From Nitrospira defluvii (lineage in GTDB: Bacteria; Nitrospirota; Nitrospiria; Nitrospirales; Nitrospiraceae): a DNA stretch of 64,000 bases. The notes under the pieces are model-generated. The model was not told the DNA's origin, made no database searches, and saw only the letters and a program-made list of their open reading frames with translations. This document shows, one piece after another, positions 28,017-37,192 of this stretch. The stretch is from NCBI RefSeq assembly GCF_905220995.1, contig NZ_CAJNBJ010000018.1:62001-126000 (forward strand), in the 5' to 3' direction. Every line of letters begins with the position of its first letter. Position 1 is the stretch's first letter. A program made the translations under genes and the position numbers.

Positions 28017-28061
28017 AATTTCTTCAGGCTGTTCGCCTCTCCTCTGCCGCTCGCGACTGGT

Positions 28062-31000
28062 TCACTTCTCCTGCTCCTGCTTCGGATCTTTCGGATTGGC
28101 GGCGTCGCCGATAAAGAGAACCGCCTGCTCATATCGATCCAACGCCTGCTTGTGACCCTCCAACAGACCGATCAGGATACGACCCACAACCTTGTGGACT
28201 TCCTTGGCTGCTTTGGTCTTCAACGCCTCCTGTTTATCGAGCTTTTGTATCCGCGCCGACAACTGCTTTTCAAATTTGGCAAGCGCTCGGAGATCCTTCC
28301 TAATAGCAAGGCCCCGATCCTGATCTGAAGCCTCCTTCAACGGACCGAGGGTCGTATCCCACTGCGCAACTTCTTCTTCCAGTGCTACTGTGAGCGCCTT
28401 CATGGGATCTGCGTCCGTCGAGGACTCAGCGTCACCCTTCCATGCGGCCAAGATTTGTGCATACAGGGTCTTTTCATTGTCCCTTCCATGCAATGCAACA
28501 AGTTGCGTTGCTGTGTCAGCGATGTACGCCTGATACGCAGCCTTATGTTTGCCGAATACCTGCCGCAACGGCGGCAGTTCCGCTTCTTTCTCTGCCTCCG
28601 TCTTCTTGGACCCCTCCTTCGTAACGAACGCCTTCCGCAGCTCATCAGAAAGATCGATGGGCAGCTTGGTTCCCAAACTGTAGAGGGCCACATGCTTGGC
28701 CGATTTGACGATTTTTTCCGTGTCGCCGAAGTACTGTTTCACATACCAATTGCCCACATCGTCTTTCACGAGTGCCTGGTTGGTAAATCCTGCTCCCGAA
28801 ACGCGCACACGGTTGATGTTTTGCCAATATTGCTTATCTAGCTCGGCCGTCAGTATTCGATCCCGCTCCACCGAGGGATCCAGGATATCCCGCAGCTGCG
28901 AGGAGAAAGGCAGGTTCCTGATACCCTGTTTGAGCAACATGTTGTCCCAGGCCAAGTTGGGATCGTCCTGCAATGAGGTAGAAGGAAAACTGGTCCGCAG
29001 GTAGGCCGACGACGGTCGGATATAGACCATCCCGGCTCGATGCTGATAGGCATTCTCCAAGGCTTCAGTCGCTTTCTTGTCTTCGTCAGAGCCTTTCCCA
29101 AACCGCTCTACCGCCATCATCTGCCGATGGCGCAGCAGTGCGATCACATCGTCCATAACGGCGAGAGGGCTCTTGTAGTCTGTGGGATTCGGCGGAGGCA
29201 GCCCAGGCGGCGGGGTACGACGCGACAAGACATCTAGAGCGACTTGATATGGTTGCTTCTTGCTCACATCAGATTCGGCGTCCTCTTTCCGCTTCACATG
29301 CGTGGCCAGTAGGAGATACATGGCGTCGGGCGACACGAACCGGTCATGCTGCGCGGCTTCATCCAGCACCTCAGCCCTTAGAGCTTCGATAACCGTCGCC
29401 GCTGTGATCAGTTGAATTTTAGTATTCGGAAGCGCTGCGATGACGGTCGCCAGCCGCACCGACTCCGCCTCCATCTTCGCGATCTTCTCCTGCACATCAA
29501 CGACCGCCTGCGCCTTCTCCCTGATGCTTTTCTCGTACTGCGTCACGCGCGCCGCCCGTGCGGCTTCCAATTCACGTAGATGCGCGGCAAACGCGTCCAA
29601 CAACTCAGCTTGTGCGAACGACGTATGTCCGTTGATCGTGCGGTAGGCTTCAAATGCCGCCTTTGCTTCGGGAGACTTCACATACTTGACGCCTTCATCA
29701 AAATTGTGAGTTTCTACAGGAGTGGGAATACCATCCAGCGCCTGTCGGACGGTGGTCAGTTCCTGTTCGATTCCGTGCGAACCGGTCATAAACGCCGTAA
29801 CATCGGCGGCCGCGCCTGTTCCCGACGACTTCCATTGAGCCTTGATCTTCGCAATCACCTCCTGCGTCAGCACATCATGAATGGCTTTCTGCTGACCCTG
29901 CTTGGTCACATAATTCGCAAGATCTTGCTCGGCCTTGTTCCGTTCATTGAGCGCCGTGTCCTCAGCCAGCCGCAAACCGGATTTTGGATTATTCGAGCTC
30001 CCGATTTGTCCGTCAATTGCTGCCTTCTGAGCTGTGGCCTCACCTAGCTGATTCTGAGCAATGACTTGTTCTCTTCGGAGCTCATGTAGGAGATCGCTAA
30101 GGATCTTCACCGGATCCGGCGAATACGCCGCCCTCACGGCAGCGACCTCTGCTTGAACCTTGCCTTTACTTTGATCTCGGTACCGCTCCCGTTCCCTCAG
30201 CTCATTCGCCGAAAACAAAATGGAATTGCCAACTGCCTGCAAGACTCGGACGTATTGTTGTTTGCGATTTTCAGCCAAACCTGAGCCGAAGATGCCGTAT
30301 AACCCCGCGTCTGTGAGGGAGTCTCCGAATAACCCGCGATTAATTTTCTCGGCCCCTCCCAGGATGAGGCCAGACGTTCCTGGTGGGGATGACAAGCCTT
30401 CATGGTTCGCAAGGAACAGCAGTTTTTGCGCAAACTCCACCAACGCATCGAGGAGTTTCTCTTCTTCGTGCGAATCTCCCGCGTGTGTATTGCCGTTATG
30501 TGATTTCAAAAACGCTTCTGTAAGCGTGTGCAATCCATCCGGCAGGCGGCCTCGCTCAAAACCCTGAGCCACCTTTCGACTTACATCGTCTACGAAGTCG
30601 AAGAGTTCCGGCGAGCCTTCCAACTTGCGATCCTCAATGAAACTGCGATTCAGCCCTAGTCTCACCAGGCGTTGAGGGTTCACCTTGTTAGCTGCTTCAA
30701 CCAATACATTGCCGATGCTGTTCTTCTGGGGAGCAGTGCTTTCTAGGCTGTCGAGATATAGAAGGAAATGGGCCGTATCTGCCGGTGAACTGGAAAGATT
30801 GCGTCGCAACACCTCCTCAAAATAGCCAAGCTGCTTTCTCACATTGTTTTCGCTCCAGATCGGCTGACTATCCTTGCCAACCTCACAAAACAAGCCGAGA
30901 CTCAGTGGATTCCTCAGCAGCGAACACTGTCCCTCACGGTCGAGACGATCCAACGCCGATGCGATGTGCCGCACATTAGTCACCTCAACAACCAGCCGGA

Positions 31001-32129
31001 TCACTTTGTTCTTCAGATCGTCATACACTTTTGTGTTGTCGCGCCGTAAACGCTCGATATCAATCAACAAACCAAGGCTCTCCAGCCAAATGTCCCGGAC
31101 GGCCCGTCTCGACTTCCAGTACTCATCGGCAAGCGCTTGTGTGCGCTTCAAGAGCGCGCCGCAGGCGCTGTCGCCCTCTCGACCTTGTGGACATAATTCC
31201 CGAGTCACTTCAGCAAGAAACGTATCGGTCACTCCTTCGCCAAGAAACTTCCACACAGCTCTGAATGGTAGACGCCGATCGAAGATTTCGTTTCTGATCA
31301 GGTAAGTGTCCGTCCTTTCCCATTTGGATAATAAGTCGGCTTCTATTTCCTTTGGTTTCTTCTCTGGCACCTGTTTCTTTATGGCTTTGGGGTTGCTCCA
31401 TAGCTCCTTAAGGGCGTCCATCAGTGGTCCGACCTTGCGACTGACTTCGCTCCCGGAGGAGGAGACCAGCAATTCTCGGTAGCCTTGTTTCAGATTCAAC
31501 AACCCCTCTCGGGTGAGAGCGGTATCCGGCTTGAACCCTGAGGCAAGCTCAACATAGATGGCCTGATCTTTTTCAGGATCAGACGTGGCTGTCCGCAATT
31601 GCTCTACCGCTTGCCTCAGTTTACGAGCATGGGGACCGAGATCGGAATCGGCAAGGTCGTCGTAAAGACTCAAAACATTATTCACGGCACGCGCATAAGG
31701 ATTCTTAAAATGTGGCCGACACAGAGGGTTTCTGAACCCCTCTTGCAAAGTATCCCAAAATGCCCTCCACCAAGGCTTCGGTGCTTCCGATACCCAACCT
31801 TCGGGCGCTTTCACATGTCCCATCTCGTACCAGCTGCCCGTCCATTGTTTTCTCTCACAGTCTCCGGAATAGTTGCCGGGATAGGTAGTAGCTCCTTTCG
31901 GTGGTTTGCCCTCCGTCTCTGGCCACTCAAGGTTGTCTCGAAGATGCACCAGCATCGGCTGGGCCGCGGTGGTGAGCGCCACCAGCTGGTGCAGCTGCAC
32001 ATGCTCTTCGTTGACCAGCGCCCCCTTATAGACATCCACATCAACGGTTAAAACAGCACATCCGCTGAGAGCGCACAGAGCCAATGTCGCCGCTACGGCC
32101 TGCCGTCGGATGGTGGCCGATGCCTTCAT
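28062..32129 (-). CDS. Giant (about 1355-residue) lipoprotein, coiled-coil rich
   Basis: The N-terminus is a lipoprotein signal: ATLALCALSGC with C24 as the lipidated residue. Everything after is soluble and strongly helical with long charged heptad-like stretches (for example about residues 640-730 and 850-920: KVQAEVAAVRAAY, EQDLANYVTKQGQQKA, AHLRELEAARAARVTQYEKSIREKAQAVVDVQEKIAKMEAE). No enzyme motif is seen. A protein this size with a lipid anchor suggests a periplasm-spanning scaffold. Its ATG overlaps the TGA of the small lipoprotein gene. I recognise no family; similarity to tetratricopeptide proteins is not evident. Confidence 0.8.
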   Translation of the reverse strand: MKASATIRRQAVAATLALCALSGCAVLTVDVDVYKGALVNEEHVQLHQLVALTTAAQPMLVHLRDNLEWPETEGKPPKGATTYPGNYSGDCERKQWTGSWYEMGHVKAPEGWVSEAPKPWWRAFWDTLQEGFRNPLCRPHFKNPYARAVNNVLSLYDDLADSDLGPHARKLRQAVEQLRTATSDPEKDQAIYVELASGFKPDTALTREGLLNLKQGYRELLVSSSGSEVSRKVGPLMDALKELWSNPKAIKKQVPEKKPKEIEADLLSKWERTDTYLIRNEIFDRRLPFRAVWKFLGEGVTDTFLAEVTRELCPQGREGDSACGALLKRTQALADEYWKSRRAVRDIWLESLGLLIDIERLRRDNTKVYDDLKNKVIRLVVEVTNVRHIASALDRLDREGQCSLLRNPLSLGLFCEVGKDSQPIWSENNVRKQLGYFEEVLRRNLSSSPADTAHFLLYLDSLESTAPQKNSIGNVLVEAANKVNPQRLVRLGLNRSFIEDRKLEGSPELFDFVDDVSRKVAQGFERGRLPDGLHTLTEAFLKSHNGNTHAGDSHEEEKLLDALVEFAQKLLFLANHEGLSSPPGTSGLILGGAEKINRGLFGDSLTDAGLYGIFGSGLAENRKQQYVRVLQAVGNSILFSANELRERERYRDQSKGKVQAEVAAVRAAYSPDPVKILSDLLHELRREQVIAQNQLGEATAQKAAIDGQIGSSNNPKSGLRLAEDTALNERNKAEQDLANYVTKQGQQKAIHDVLTQEVIAKIKAQWKSSGTGAAADVTAFMTGSHGIEQELTTVRQALDGIPTPVETHNFDEGVKYVKSPEAKAAFEAYRTINGHTSFAQAELLDAFAAHLRELEAARAARVTQYEKSIREKAQAVVDVQEKIAKMEAESVRLATVIAALPNTKIQLITAATVIEALRAEVLDEAAQHDRFVSPDAMYLLLATHVKRKEDAESDVSKKQPYQVALDVLSRRTPPPGLPPPNPTDYKSPLAVMDDVIALLRHRQMMAVERFGKGSDEDKKATEALENAYQHRAGMVYIRPSSAYLRTSFPSTSLQDDPNLAWDNMLLKQGIRNLPFSSQLRDILDPSVERDRILTAELDKQYWQNINRVRVSGAGFTNQALVKDDVGNWYVKQYFGDTEKIVKSAKHVALYSLGTKLPIDLSDELRKAFVTKEGSKKTEAEKEAELPPLRQVFGKHKAAYQAYIADTATQLVALHGRDNEKTLYAQILAAWKGDAESSTDADPMKALTVALEEEVAQWDTTLGPLKEASDQDRGLAIRKDLRALAKFEKQLSARIQKLDKQEALKTKAAKEVHKVVGRILIGLLEGHKQALDRYEQAVLFIGDAANPKDPKQEQEK

Positions 32130-32779
32130 AAGCCACTCCTTTCGCTCGAGGCAAACTGCTCTTTCGCGGCCTCCAACTGCGCCTCGACCACCTGTTTCTC
32201 CGCCTTCACGGTGGTCATGGCTTCAAACAGCATCCGGTTCAGTGCACCACTGTCTTGATCCACCTTGGCTTGACTCACCGCCCCCAGAGCTTCGTCCATG
32301 GCGGCAAAAAACTTCTCCGGGTCGGACCCCATGACGATGACCAGGCGATGTTCCTTGGGCACCTCACGAAATCCTTCCGGACCGAATTGCATCAGACGGC
32401 GGCCAATCGCCAGCTTCGCCAGACTCTTGCTGTTCTCATGTGTGAAGTGGATCTTGCCGTCCGCCTTGTTGATCTCGACTGAACTTCCCAAGGAATCGAT
32501 CAACTCAGCGGGCACCCAGCCGGAACCGAACCGCATCCAGCTGATGATGCTGGCCTGCCCACGCACACGCACGCGATAGAGCGCAGGCGGCACCTGCTCT
32601 TGAGGATCGAACGACCCCAGGTAATAGACTTGCTCGATGTCATGGCCGGGGATCACAGCTCCGACCGCCGTCGTGATCGCGGCACCCAAGGCGATGTTCT
32701 GAGGAAGGGAGTTGCAACCGGTGGTGCTCACCGCGAGGAGCACGATTAAGGATGCAAACAGTGGGATGTGCGTGAGCAT
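32126..32779 (-). CDS. Lipoprotein heading the hydrolase cluster
   Basis: From ATG 32779 (GGAGG four bases upstream) the product has 217 residues. The N-terminus is hydrophobic (residues 5-17) and ends STTGC (C22), a lipobox with a Thr at -3. A Gly/Ala-rich helix (NIALGAAITTAVGAVI) follows. The middle is beta-rich (ALYRVRVRGQASIISWMRFGSGWVP), and the C-terminal 50 residues are a charged helix (EAMTTVKAEKQVVEAQLEAAKEQF) that could form a coiled coil with the giant lipoprotein. An upstream in-frame extension to 32845 is rejected. It is the first gene of the cluster; its promoter should lie just upstream of 32780. Confidence 0.75.
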   Translation of the reverse strand: MLTHIPLFASLIVLLAVSTTGCNSLPQNIALGAAITTAVGAVIPGHDIEQVYYLGSFDPQEQVPPALYRVRVRGQASIISWMRFGSGWVPAELIDSLGSSVEINKADGKIHFTHENSKSLAKLAIGRRLMQFGPEGFREVPKEHRLVIVMGSDPEKFFAAMDEALGAVSQAKVDQDSGALNRMLFEAMTTVKAEKQVVEAQLEAAKEQFASSERSGL

Positions 32780-33262
32780 TGTGCCTCCTCCCCATCTGAA
32801 GCCTTCTATGCAAACGTGTGTCGCGGAGTTCTTGACAGGAGGCACGTTGTAATCTCACTGACTACGTATGCGCAATAGATCCAAATGGCCCTACCAGCCA
32901 TTGAAATACCACCATTTAGCAATCACATTCCGTAGGGCTGCTTATCGAATGTATACGGGCAGGCGTAGGGGCATGTGGCGAAACAAGATTGGCTTCAGCT
33001 GGGCAGCATCACGGAAATTACAGAGCATCCAAAGGGCGAGAAACTGTTTTTACTTATCGATACCCGTCCCGCTGCGAAGCACCATGTGCACGGCAGCCTG
33101 AACAGAAGGCCTAATGGCCGCAGAGGCACGACCTGACGGGGCCAAGAGTTCGACTTTTTGCTGGATTGAACGGGGCGGGCAGAATCATTCTTTGCGGAGA
33201 ACTCCTGTCCGATTCAGCCTAACCAACGATGACGAGAATCAAGAGAGATCAGAGTATGCGCA
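32780..33262. other. Gap upstream of the lipoprotein/hydrolase cluster
   Basis: About 480 bases with no supported gene. It must contain the promoter of the minus-strand cluster and the end of the MFS gene. It appears richer in A+T than the flanking genes. I see no conserved RNA, no clear terminator hairpin and no mobile-element end. The short 77-codon plus-strand frame at 32868 has no ribosome site and does not look like a protein. Confidence 0.5.
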
Positions 33263-34525
33263 CTACCGATGAGTGTATTCCGGTGTTTTTCTCCAAACCC
33301 CAGCCCCACCCATCCGCCCCCTGAACCATACCGTGCCACCCGCGAGCACACCCATCACCACACCAATCCCGATGACACTGGGGACGGAGCCGAACGATTC
33401 CGCGACCCAACCGAACAGGGTCATGCCAAGCATGGAGGTGGCCGTGGCCACCGCCGTGTACACCGCCATGACTCGCCCAACCATTCTCGGCGGGGCCACT
33501 TCTTGAATGATGCCCCAGGCGATGGGAGTCCAGCTGCCGAAGCCGATCCCGATGCAGACGACGAGCAGCGAGGCTGTCCACACATCCTGCGTCCAGGTCA
33601 GCCCAATCAGGGCTAACCCCGCGAGTGCGCAGGAGAGCATAATCACCACAAGCCGTCGCGGAAGGTCCCAGGCGCTCACCCGGATCAAACCGAACGATGA
33701 GAGGAGCAACCCGGCCCCGAGCCATGACCAGAGATAGCCGATCTCCACCGGTCCGAGCCCGAGCAAGTGGCGGCCGAAGACGGGGAACAGCGTGCTGAAC
33801 GCGCCGCTGCCGAGAGTATAGATCGACGCCAGAATGATCAGCGCAAGCATCGTCCGATGGCTCAGAAACGCCCACCGGAGACCATCGAGCACCTGTCCGA
33901 GGAATCGTCCTTCTCCAAGGCCGGCCGTGGGCTTCCCGTCCGCCCCGTGCAACTGAATGGGCAACAGACAGGCCGCTGATGCAACATAGGTCAGGGCATT
34001 CACGCACAGGACATCTTGTGATCCCGAAAAGGCGATGCCGAGTCCGCCGGCAGCGGGACCGAGGATGATGCCGATGCTGGTGGTACTTTGAAGCAGGGCA
34101 TTCGCGGCCGTAAACCGCGGGCGACCGACCATAAAGGGAACGACGGAGGACAGCGTGGGCACGAACAAGGCCGTCGCGACGCCATAGAGAAAGGTCAGCA
34201 GGTAGAGCGAGGCGACCGTGAAATGCTCCACGGATACCAGGCAAGGAATCACGCCGATCAGCACCCCCCTCGCCAGATCGCTGCCGATCAAAATCGCTTT
34301 CTTCGGGAGCCGGTCGACGACGACGCCGATGAACGGGCCGAACAAAATCGGCGGCAGCGTCAGCAACAGGCCGATGACGGTCGTCTTGAGCGGCGAGCCG
34401 GTCACCGCGTAGACAAACCAGAGCAAGGCCAGCTTGCTGACGCCTTCAGCAACCTGGGACAGCACCTGACTCCACCACATGAGGCGAAAGTCGCGCGTGA
34501 GCAGCCACCGGGAGACTTCGGCCAT
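33263..34525 (-). CDS. MFS transporter, first of a tandem pair
   Basis: A 420-residue, 12-helix major facilitator. The start at ATG 34525 places MAEVSRWLLTRDFRLMWWSQ at the N-terminus, aligned with its neighbour; the longer frame to 34816 adds an arginine-rich, non-membrane stretch and is rejected. The motif-A region reads GVVVDRLPKKA (loop 2-3). The N-terminal style (RDFRLMWWSQ... GEGVSKLALLWFVY) is of the DHA3/EntS type, which exports drugs, siderophores or other small molecules by proton antiport. It is about 160 bases downstream of its paralogue on the same strand. Confidence 0.88.
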   Translation of the reverse strand: MAEVSRWLLTRDFRLMWWSQVLSQVAEGVSKLALLWFVYAVTGSPLKTTVIGLLLTLPPILFGPFIGVVVDRLPKKAILIGSDLARGVLIGVIPCLVSVEHFTVASLYLLTFLYGVATALFVPTLSSVVPFMVGRPRFTAANALLQSTTSIGIILGPAAGGLGIAFSGSQDVLCVNALTYVASAACLLPIQLHGADGKPTAGLGEGRFLGQVLDGLRWAFLSHRTMLALIILASIYTLGSGAFSTLFPVFGRHLLGLGPVEIGYLWSWLGAGLLLSSFGLIRVSAWDLPRRLVVIMLSCALAGLALIGLTWTQDVWTASLLVVCIGIGFGSWTPIAWGIIQEVAPPRMVGRVMAVYTAVATATSMLGMTLFGWVAESFGSVPSVIGIGVVMGVLAGGTVWFRGRMGGAGVWRKTPEYTHR

Positions 34526-34685
34526 GTCGCCAGTATAAACGTTTGCGTGAGGAGAGGGATCACCAGGCAGTGATGTCGATACGCTTGGTCCCACGCAGCA
34601 TCCTTCCATCCGCCATGGCCGGTGTGCCCTGCCTCGCACATGCAGGACGCGCGAAATGGTGCCCACCCACGAGTTTAGAGTCCTC

Positions 34686-35948
34686 TCACGCCCGCACGGT
34701 AGGAACGGCACAGGCATTGCGAGCACAAGGGACCGCCACGGCCGCGGTAAGTAGGAGCACCAGCCCCAACCCGACCAGGCTCGCAGCGGGGCCGATTGCG
34801 TCGGCCATCCACCCAAATCCCGTCATCCCGGCCATGGCCGACGCCATGGACCCCACGCTAAACGTCGTGAGGACGCGGCCGATCAGGTGTTCAGGCGTCA
34901 CCTCCTGCAACAGCGCCCAGACGATCGGATTGAGCACGGCCGTGCTGCCGCCGACAATCACGACGATGCCTGCGGCAACCAGCGGAGTCTCCAAGAGACT
35001 CAGGCTACAGACGGCAAGCCCGCCGATGGTCATGCTACGGACGACGATACGCAGTCGCCCTTGCATGTCGCTCTGTTTCCTCCAGGTCAGCCAGGTAGAC
35101 GCAGCCAACATGCCCACGCCCAACGCAGACCACAACCAGCCCAATTGAACGGGGCCAACCCGAAGAAACTCTTTGGCGTACACCGGCAAAATAAAGACGA
35201 AGGCACTCACACCCAGATTGTAGAGGGAAGAAATGATGACCAGCGTGAGGACCATGGACCGCTGCGCAAACACGAAACGAAATCCGGCACGAAGTTCCTC
35301 CCAGACGGAGGAGGTCCCCTGCACCGCTCTCACGCGAGAGACGGCGAATCGAATCGGCGTCAGACAGAGCGCGGAGATGAGGAATGTGGCCGAATTGACG
35401 AACAACACGTTTTCCGCGTTGATCAGCGCAATCATGATCCCGCTGATGGCCGGCCCCAGTAACATTCCGATGTTGTTGGTACCTTGAATCAGCGCATTCG
35501 CTGACATCAGCTCCGCGGGCCGCACAAGGAGAGGCACGGCCGACACCAGGGCAGGACCAAAGACTGTGGACACGACCGACGTCAGGAAAATCAGCCCATA
35601 GAGTCCCTCGATCGATAACGTGTCCATGGCAGAGAGTACGGGAATGAGCAACGTGAGCAGCGCACGAACCAGATCGACCCAGACCATCACAGCCTTCTTG
35701 GGCAGCCGGTCCAGATAGACACCGATCAGCGGACCGAACACCAGCGGAGGAATGGTCTGCAGCAGGCCCACCATCGTCATCTTCATAGCCGAGCCGGTCA
35801 ACTCATAGACAAACCAGAGGAGCGCGACCTTGTTGAGGCCCTCGCCGATTTGCGCAGTCGCTTGGCCCCACCACAAGAGGCCGAAATCCCTGGTGTTGAT
35901 CAGACGCCATCCGCGACTCACCTGTGACGACCCATGGTCTCTAGACAT
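34686..35948 (-). CDS. MFS transporter, second of a tandem pair
   Basis: A 420-residue, 12-helix transporter with AAGGAG upstream of the ATG. RLINTRDFGLLWWGQATAQ and GEGLNKVALLWFVYELTGS mirror the neighbouring protein, as do PPLVFGPLIGV and DRLPKKAV (motif A). Equal length and collinear similarity along the whole protein indicate a tandem duplication with divergence. Like DHA3-type MFS exporters it should be a proton-driven efflux protein. It is divergent from the CZB gene at 36178. Which of the two is upstream in a shared transcript is this one; the substrate cannot be told from sequence. Confidence 0.88.
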   Translation of the reverse strand: MSRDHGSSQVSRGWRLINTRDFGLLWWGQATAQIGEGLNKVALLWFVYELTGSAMKMTMVGLLQTIPPLVFGPLIGVYLDRLPKKAVMVWVDLVRALLTLLIPVLSAMDTLSIEGLYGLIFLTSVVSTVFGPALVSAVPLLVRPAELMSANALIQGTNNIGMLLGPAISGIMIALINAENVLFVNSATFLISALCLTPIRFAVSRVRAVQGTSSVWEELRAGFRFVFAQRSMVLTLVIISSLYNLGVSAFVFILPVYAKEFLRVGPVQLGWLWSALGVGMLAASTWLTWRKQSDMQGRLRIVVRSMTIGGLAVCSLSLLETPLVAAGIVVIVGGSTAVLNPIVWALLQEVTPEHLIGRVLTTFSVGSMASAMAGMTGFGWMADAIGPAASLVGLGLVLLLTAAVAVPCARNACAVPTVRA

Positions 35949-36177
35949 GGTGGCACTCCTTCTCCAGCGACCACCGTGTTCCCGTCTACCGTCGAATTCT
36001 CTGCATGTATCGTACTGATTCAGACTCGGCCGGCGTCCTGGGGAAGTCTCTGGCTCAACCTCGGCACAGGCCCGGTTCTCCCAGGTATTCCTCAGCTCAT
36101 CACCCTCGCCTTCTCAAGATTCCGCCTCTTCCTTCCGAGACAGGAGACAGAGTCACTAATTTTCGTAAGGAGGCGGC

Positions 36178-36552
36178 ATGTCCAACATCGTGGAACAGAT
36201 CGACAAGGCAATCGGTGCGCATGGAGCGTGGAAGGTGAAATTACGCCAAAACATCGACGGGACATTGGCGCTCGTTCCAGCCGAGGTCGGTGTGGACAAC
36301 CGCTGTGAGTTCGGCAAGTGGCTCTACAGCTTGGGGGGCACTCCGGTCGCCAACGATGCGCGGTACAAAGAGATCCTCGAGCTGCACAAGGCGTTTCACA
36401 AGGTCGCGGCAACCGTCGTCACCAAAGTACAAGCGGGTGATAAGGCCGGGGCGGAAGCGTCGATCGGCTTCAAAGGCGACTACACAGCCGCCTCGTCCAC
36501 ATTGACGGCTAAGATGATGGAGTGGAAGAAGACTGCGGCGAAGGCTGCTTAG
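36178..36552 (+). CDS. Stand-alone CZB (chemoreceptor zinc-binding) domain protein
   Basis: A 124-residue protein consisting of a CZB domain only. The ligand pattern is complete: H15 (GAHGAWK), C43 in CEFGKWL, H70 and H74 in ELHKAFH. In chemoreceptors and diguanylate cyclases this domain binds one Zn(II) through His3-Cys and responds to zinc or HOCl. AAGGAGGCGGC before the ATG is a strong ribosome site. No membrane or signalling domain is attached, so it is a soluble zinc or oxidant sensor, or a zinc chaperone. It lies just upstream of the response-regulator/RND operon with 214 bases between, on the same strand. Confidence 0.88.
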   Translation: MSNIVEQIDKAIGAHGAWKVKLRQNIDGTLALVPAEVGVDNRCEFGKWLYSLGGTPVANDARYKEILELHKAFHKVAATVVTKVQAGDKAGAEASIGFKGDYTAASSTLTAKMMEWKKTAAKAA

Positions 36553-36567
36553 GTCCACCTCCCCAGG

Positions 36568-36606
36568 CTCTGGAGAAATTCCCCAGAGACTGAGGAGTTT
36601 CTCCAG
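36568..36606 (+). promoter_or_regulatory. Competing hairpins between the CZB gene and the RND operon
   Basis: CTCTGG at 36568-36573 pairs with CCAGAG at 36583-36588, forming a near-perfect 21-base palindrome. CTGGAGAAA at 36570-36578 also pairs perfectly with TTTCTCCAG at 36598-36606, and GGAG (36594-36597) with CTCC (36601-36604). These pairings exclude each other. No T tract follows, so a plain Rho-independent terminator is unlikely; an attenuator or dimeric operator fits better. Confidence 0.5.
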
Positions 36607-36766
36607 AATTCCCTCGCCTATACTGCCGACTACCCCGCGCAACCAATTTGAGCTGTCTGACGTAACCGGTTGGTGCTACAGGCGTTGCCGGTCCCGAGCA
36701 TACTGCACTCACGCCAGGAACGATCTCTGCAGAGGAGTGGGCTCGATTTTACTGTGCAGGAGCACC

Positions 36767-37192
36767 ATGGCCGCATCCATTCTCCTCATCGACGACAGCC
36801 CCGGCGAATGCGAGTTATTGCGCCAGGCCCTGGCCCAGTCTGGGTACAAGGGGCGCTTGGACATCACCGATAGCAGCCGTGCGGCGATGACCTATCTCAA
36901 CGATCACGTGCCCGGTGACGAACCGGCCTTGATCCTGCTCGACCTCAAATTACAGGGAGAACGCGGAGTGGATGTGTTGAAACGCCTGAAGCAGGAGGCG
37001 CGATTTGCGCAGATTCCGGTGGTGATTCTCACCAGTTCCGATGATGCCCTCGATGTGCATGCCTGCTACCAGGCCGGCGCCAACGGCTACCTGGTCAAAC
37101 CGGGACAATTCGATGATCTGGTGAGCCTCTCCCTGCACCTCTGGAAATTCTGGCTCGAACACAACTGCACGGGACGGATGGCCGCATGCTGA
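36767..37192 (+). CDS. Rcp1-like response regulator heading the RND operon
   Basis: From ATG 36767 the product has 141 residues; AGGAG lies four bases before it and the longer frame to 36737 is unneeded. A single receiver domain: LLIDDSPGE near residue 6 (acidic pair), LILLDLKLQGERGVDVLKRLK near residue 50 (phospho-acceptor Asp and Rcp1-type continuation), VVILTSSDD near 85 and GYLVKPGQFDDLV near 107. Rcp1-type regulators have no DNA-binding domain and act through protein contacts. Its TGA overlaps the RND permease start by seven bases (ATGCTGA), an unusual coupling of a regulator with an exporter. Confidence 0.88.
   Translation: MAASILLIDDSPGECELLRQALAQSGYKGRLDITDSSRAAMTYLNDHVPGDEPALILLDLKLQGERGVDVLKRLKQEARFAQIPVVILTSSDDALDVHACYQAGANGYLVKPGQFDDLVSLSLHLWKFWLEHNCTGRMAAC

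Noticed and set aside
22669-32779. Type VI secretion or phage module
   Set aside because: No VgrG, PAAR, Hcp, sheath, integrase, portal or tail protein is visible; hydrolases alone do not justify the label.
32868-33101. Small plus-strand gene (77 codons) in the gap before the hydrolase cluster
   Set aside because: No ribosome site and composition like noncoding DNA.
34526-34816. 97-residue N-terminal extension of the first MFS transporter
   Set aside because: Trp/Arg/Pro-rich leader unlike any MFS; the paralogue starts at the position equivalent to 34525.
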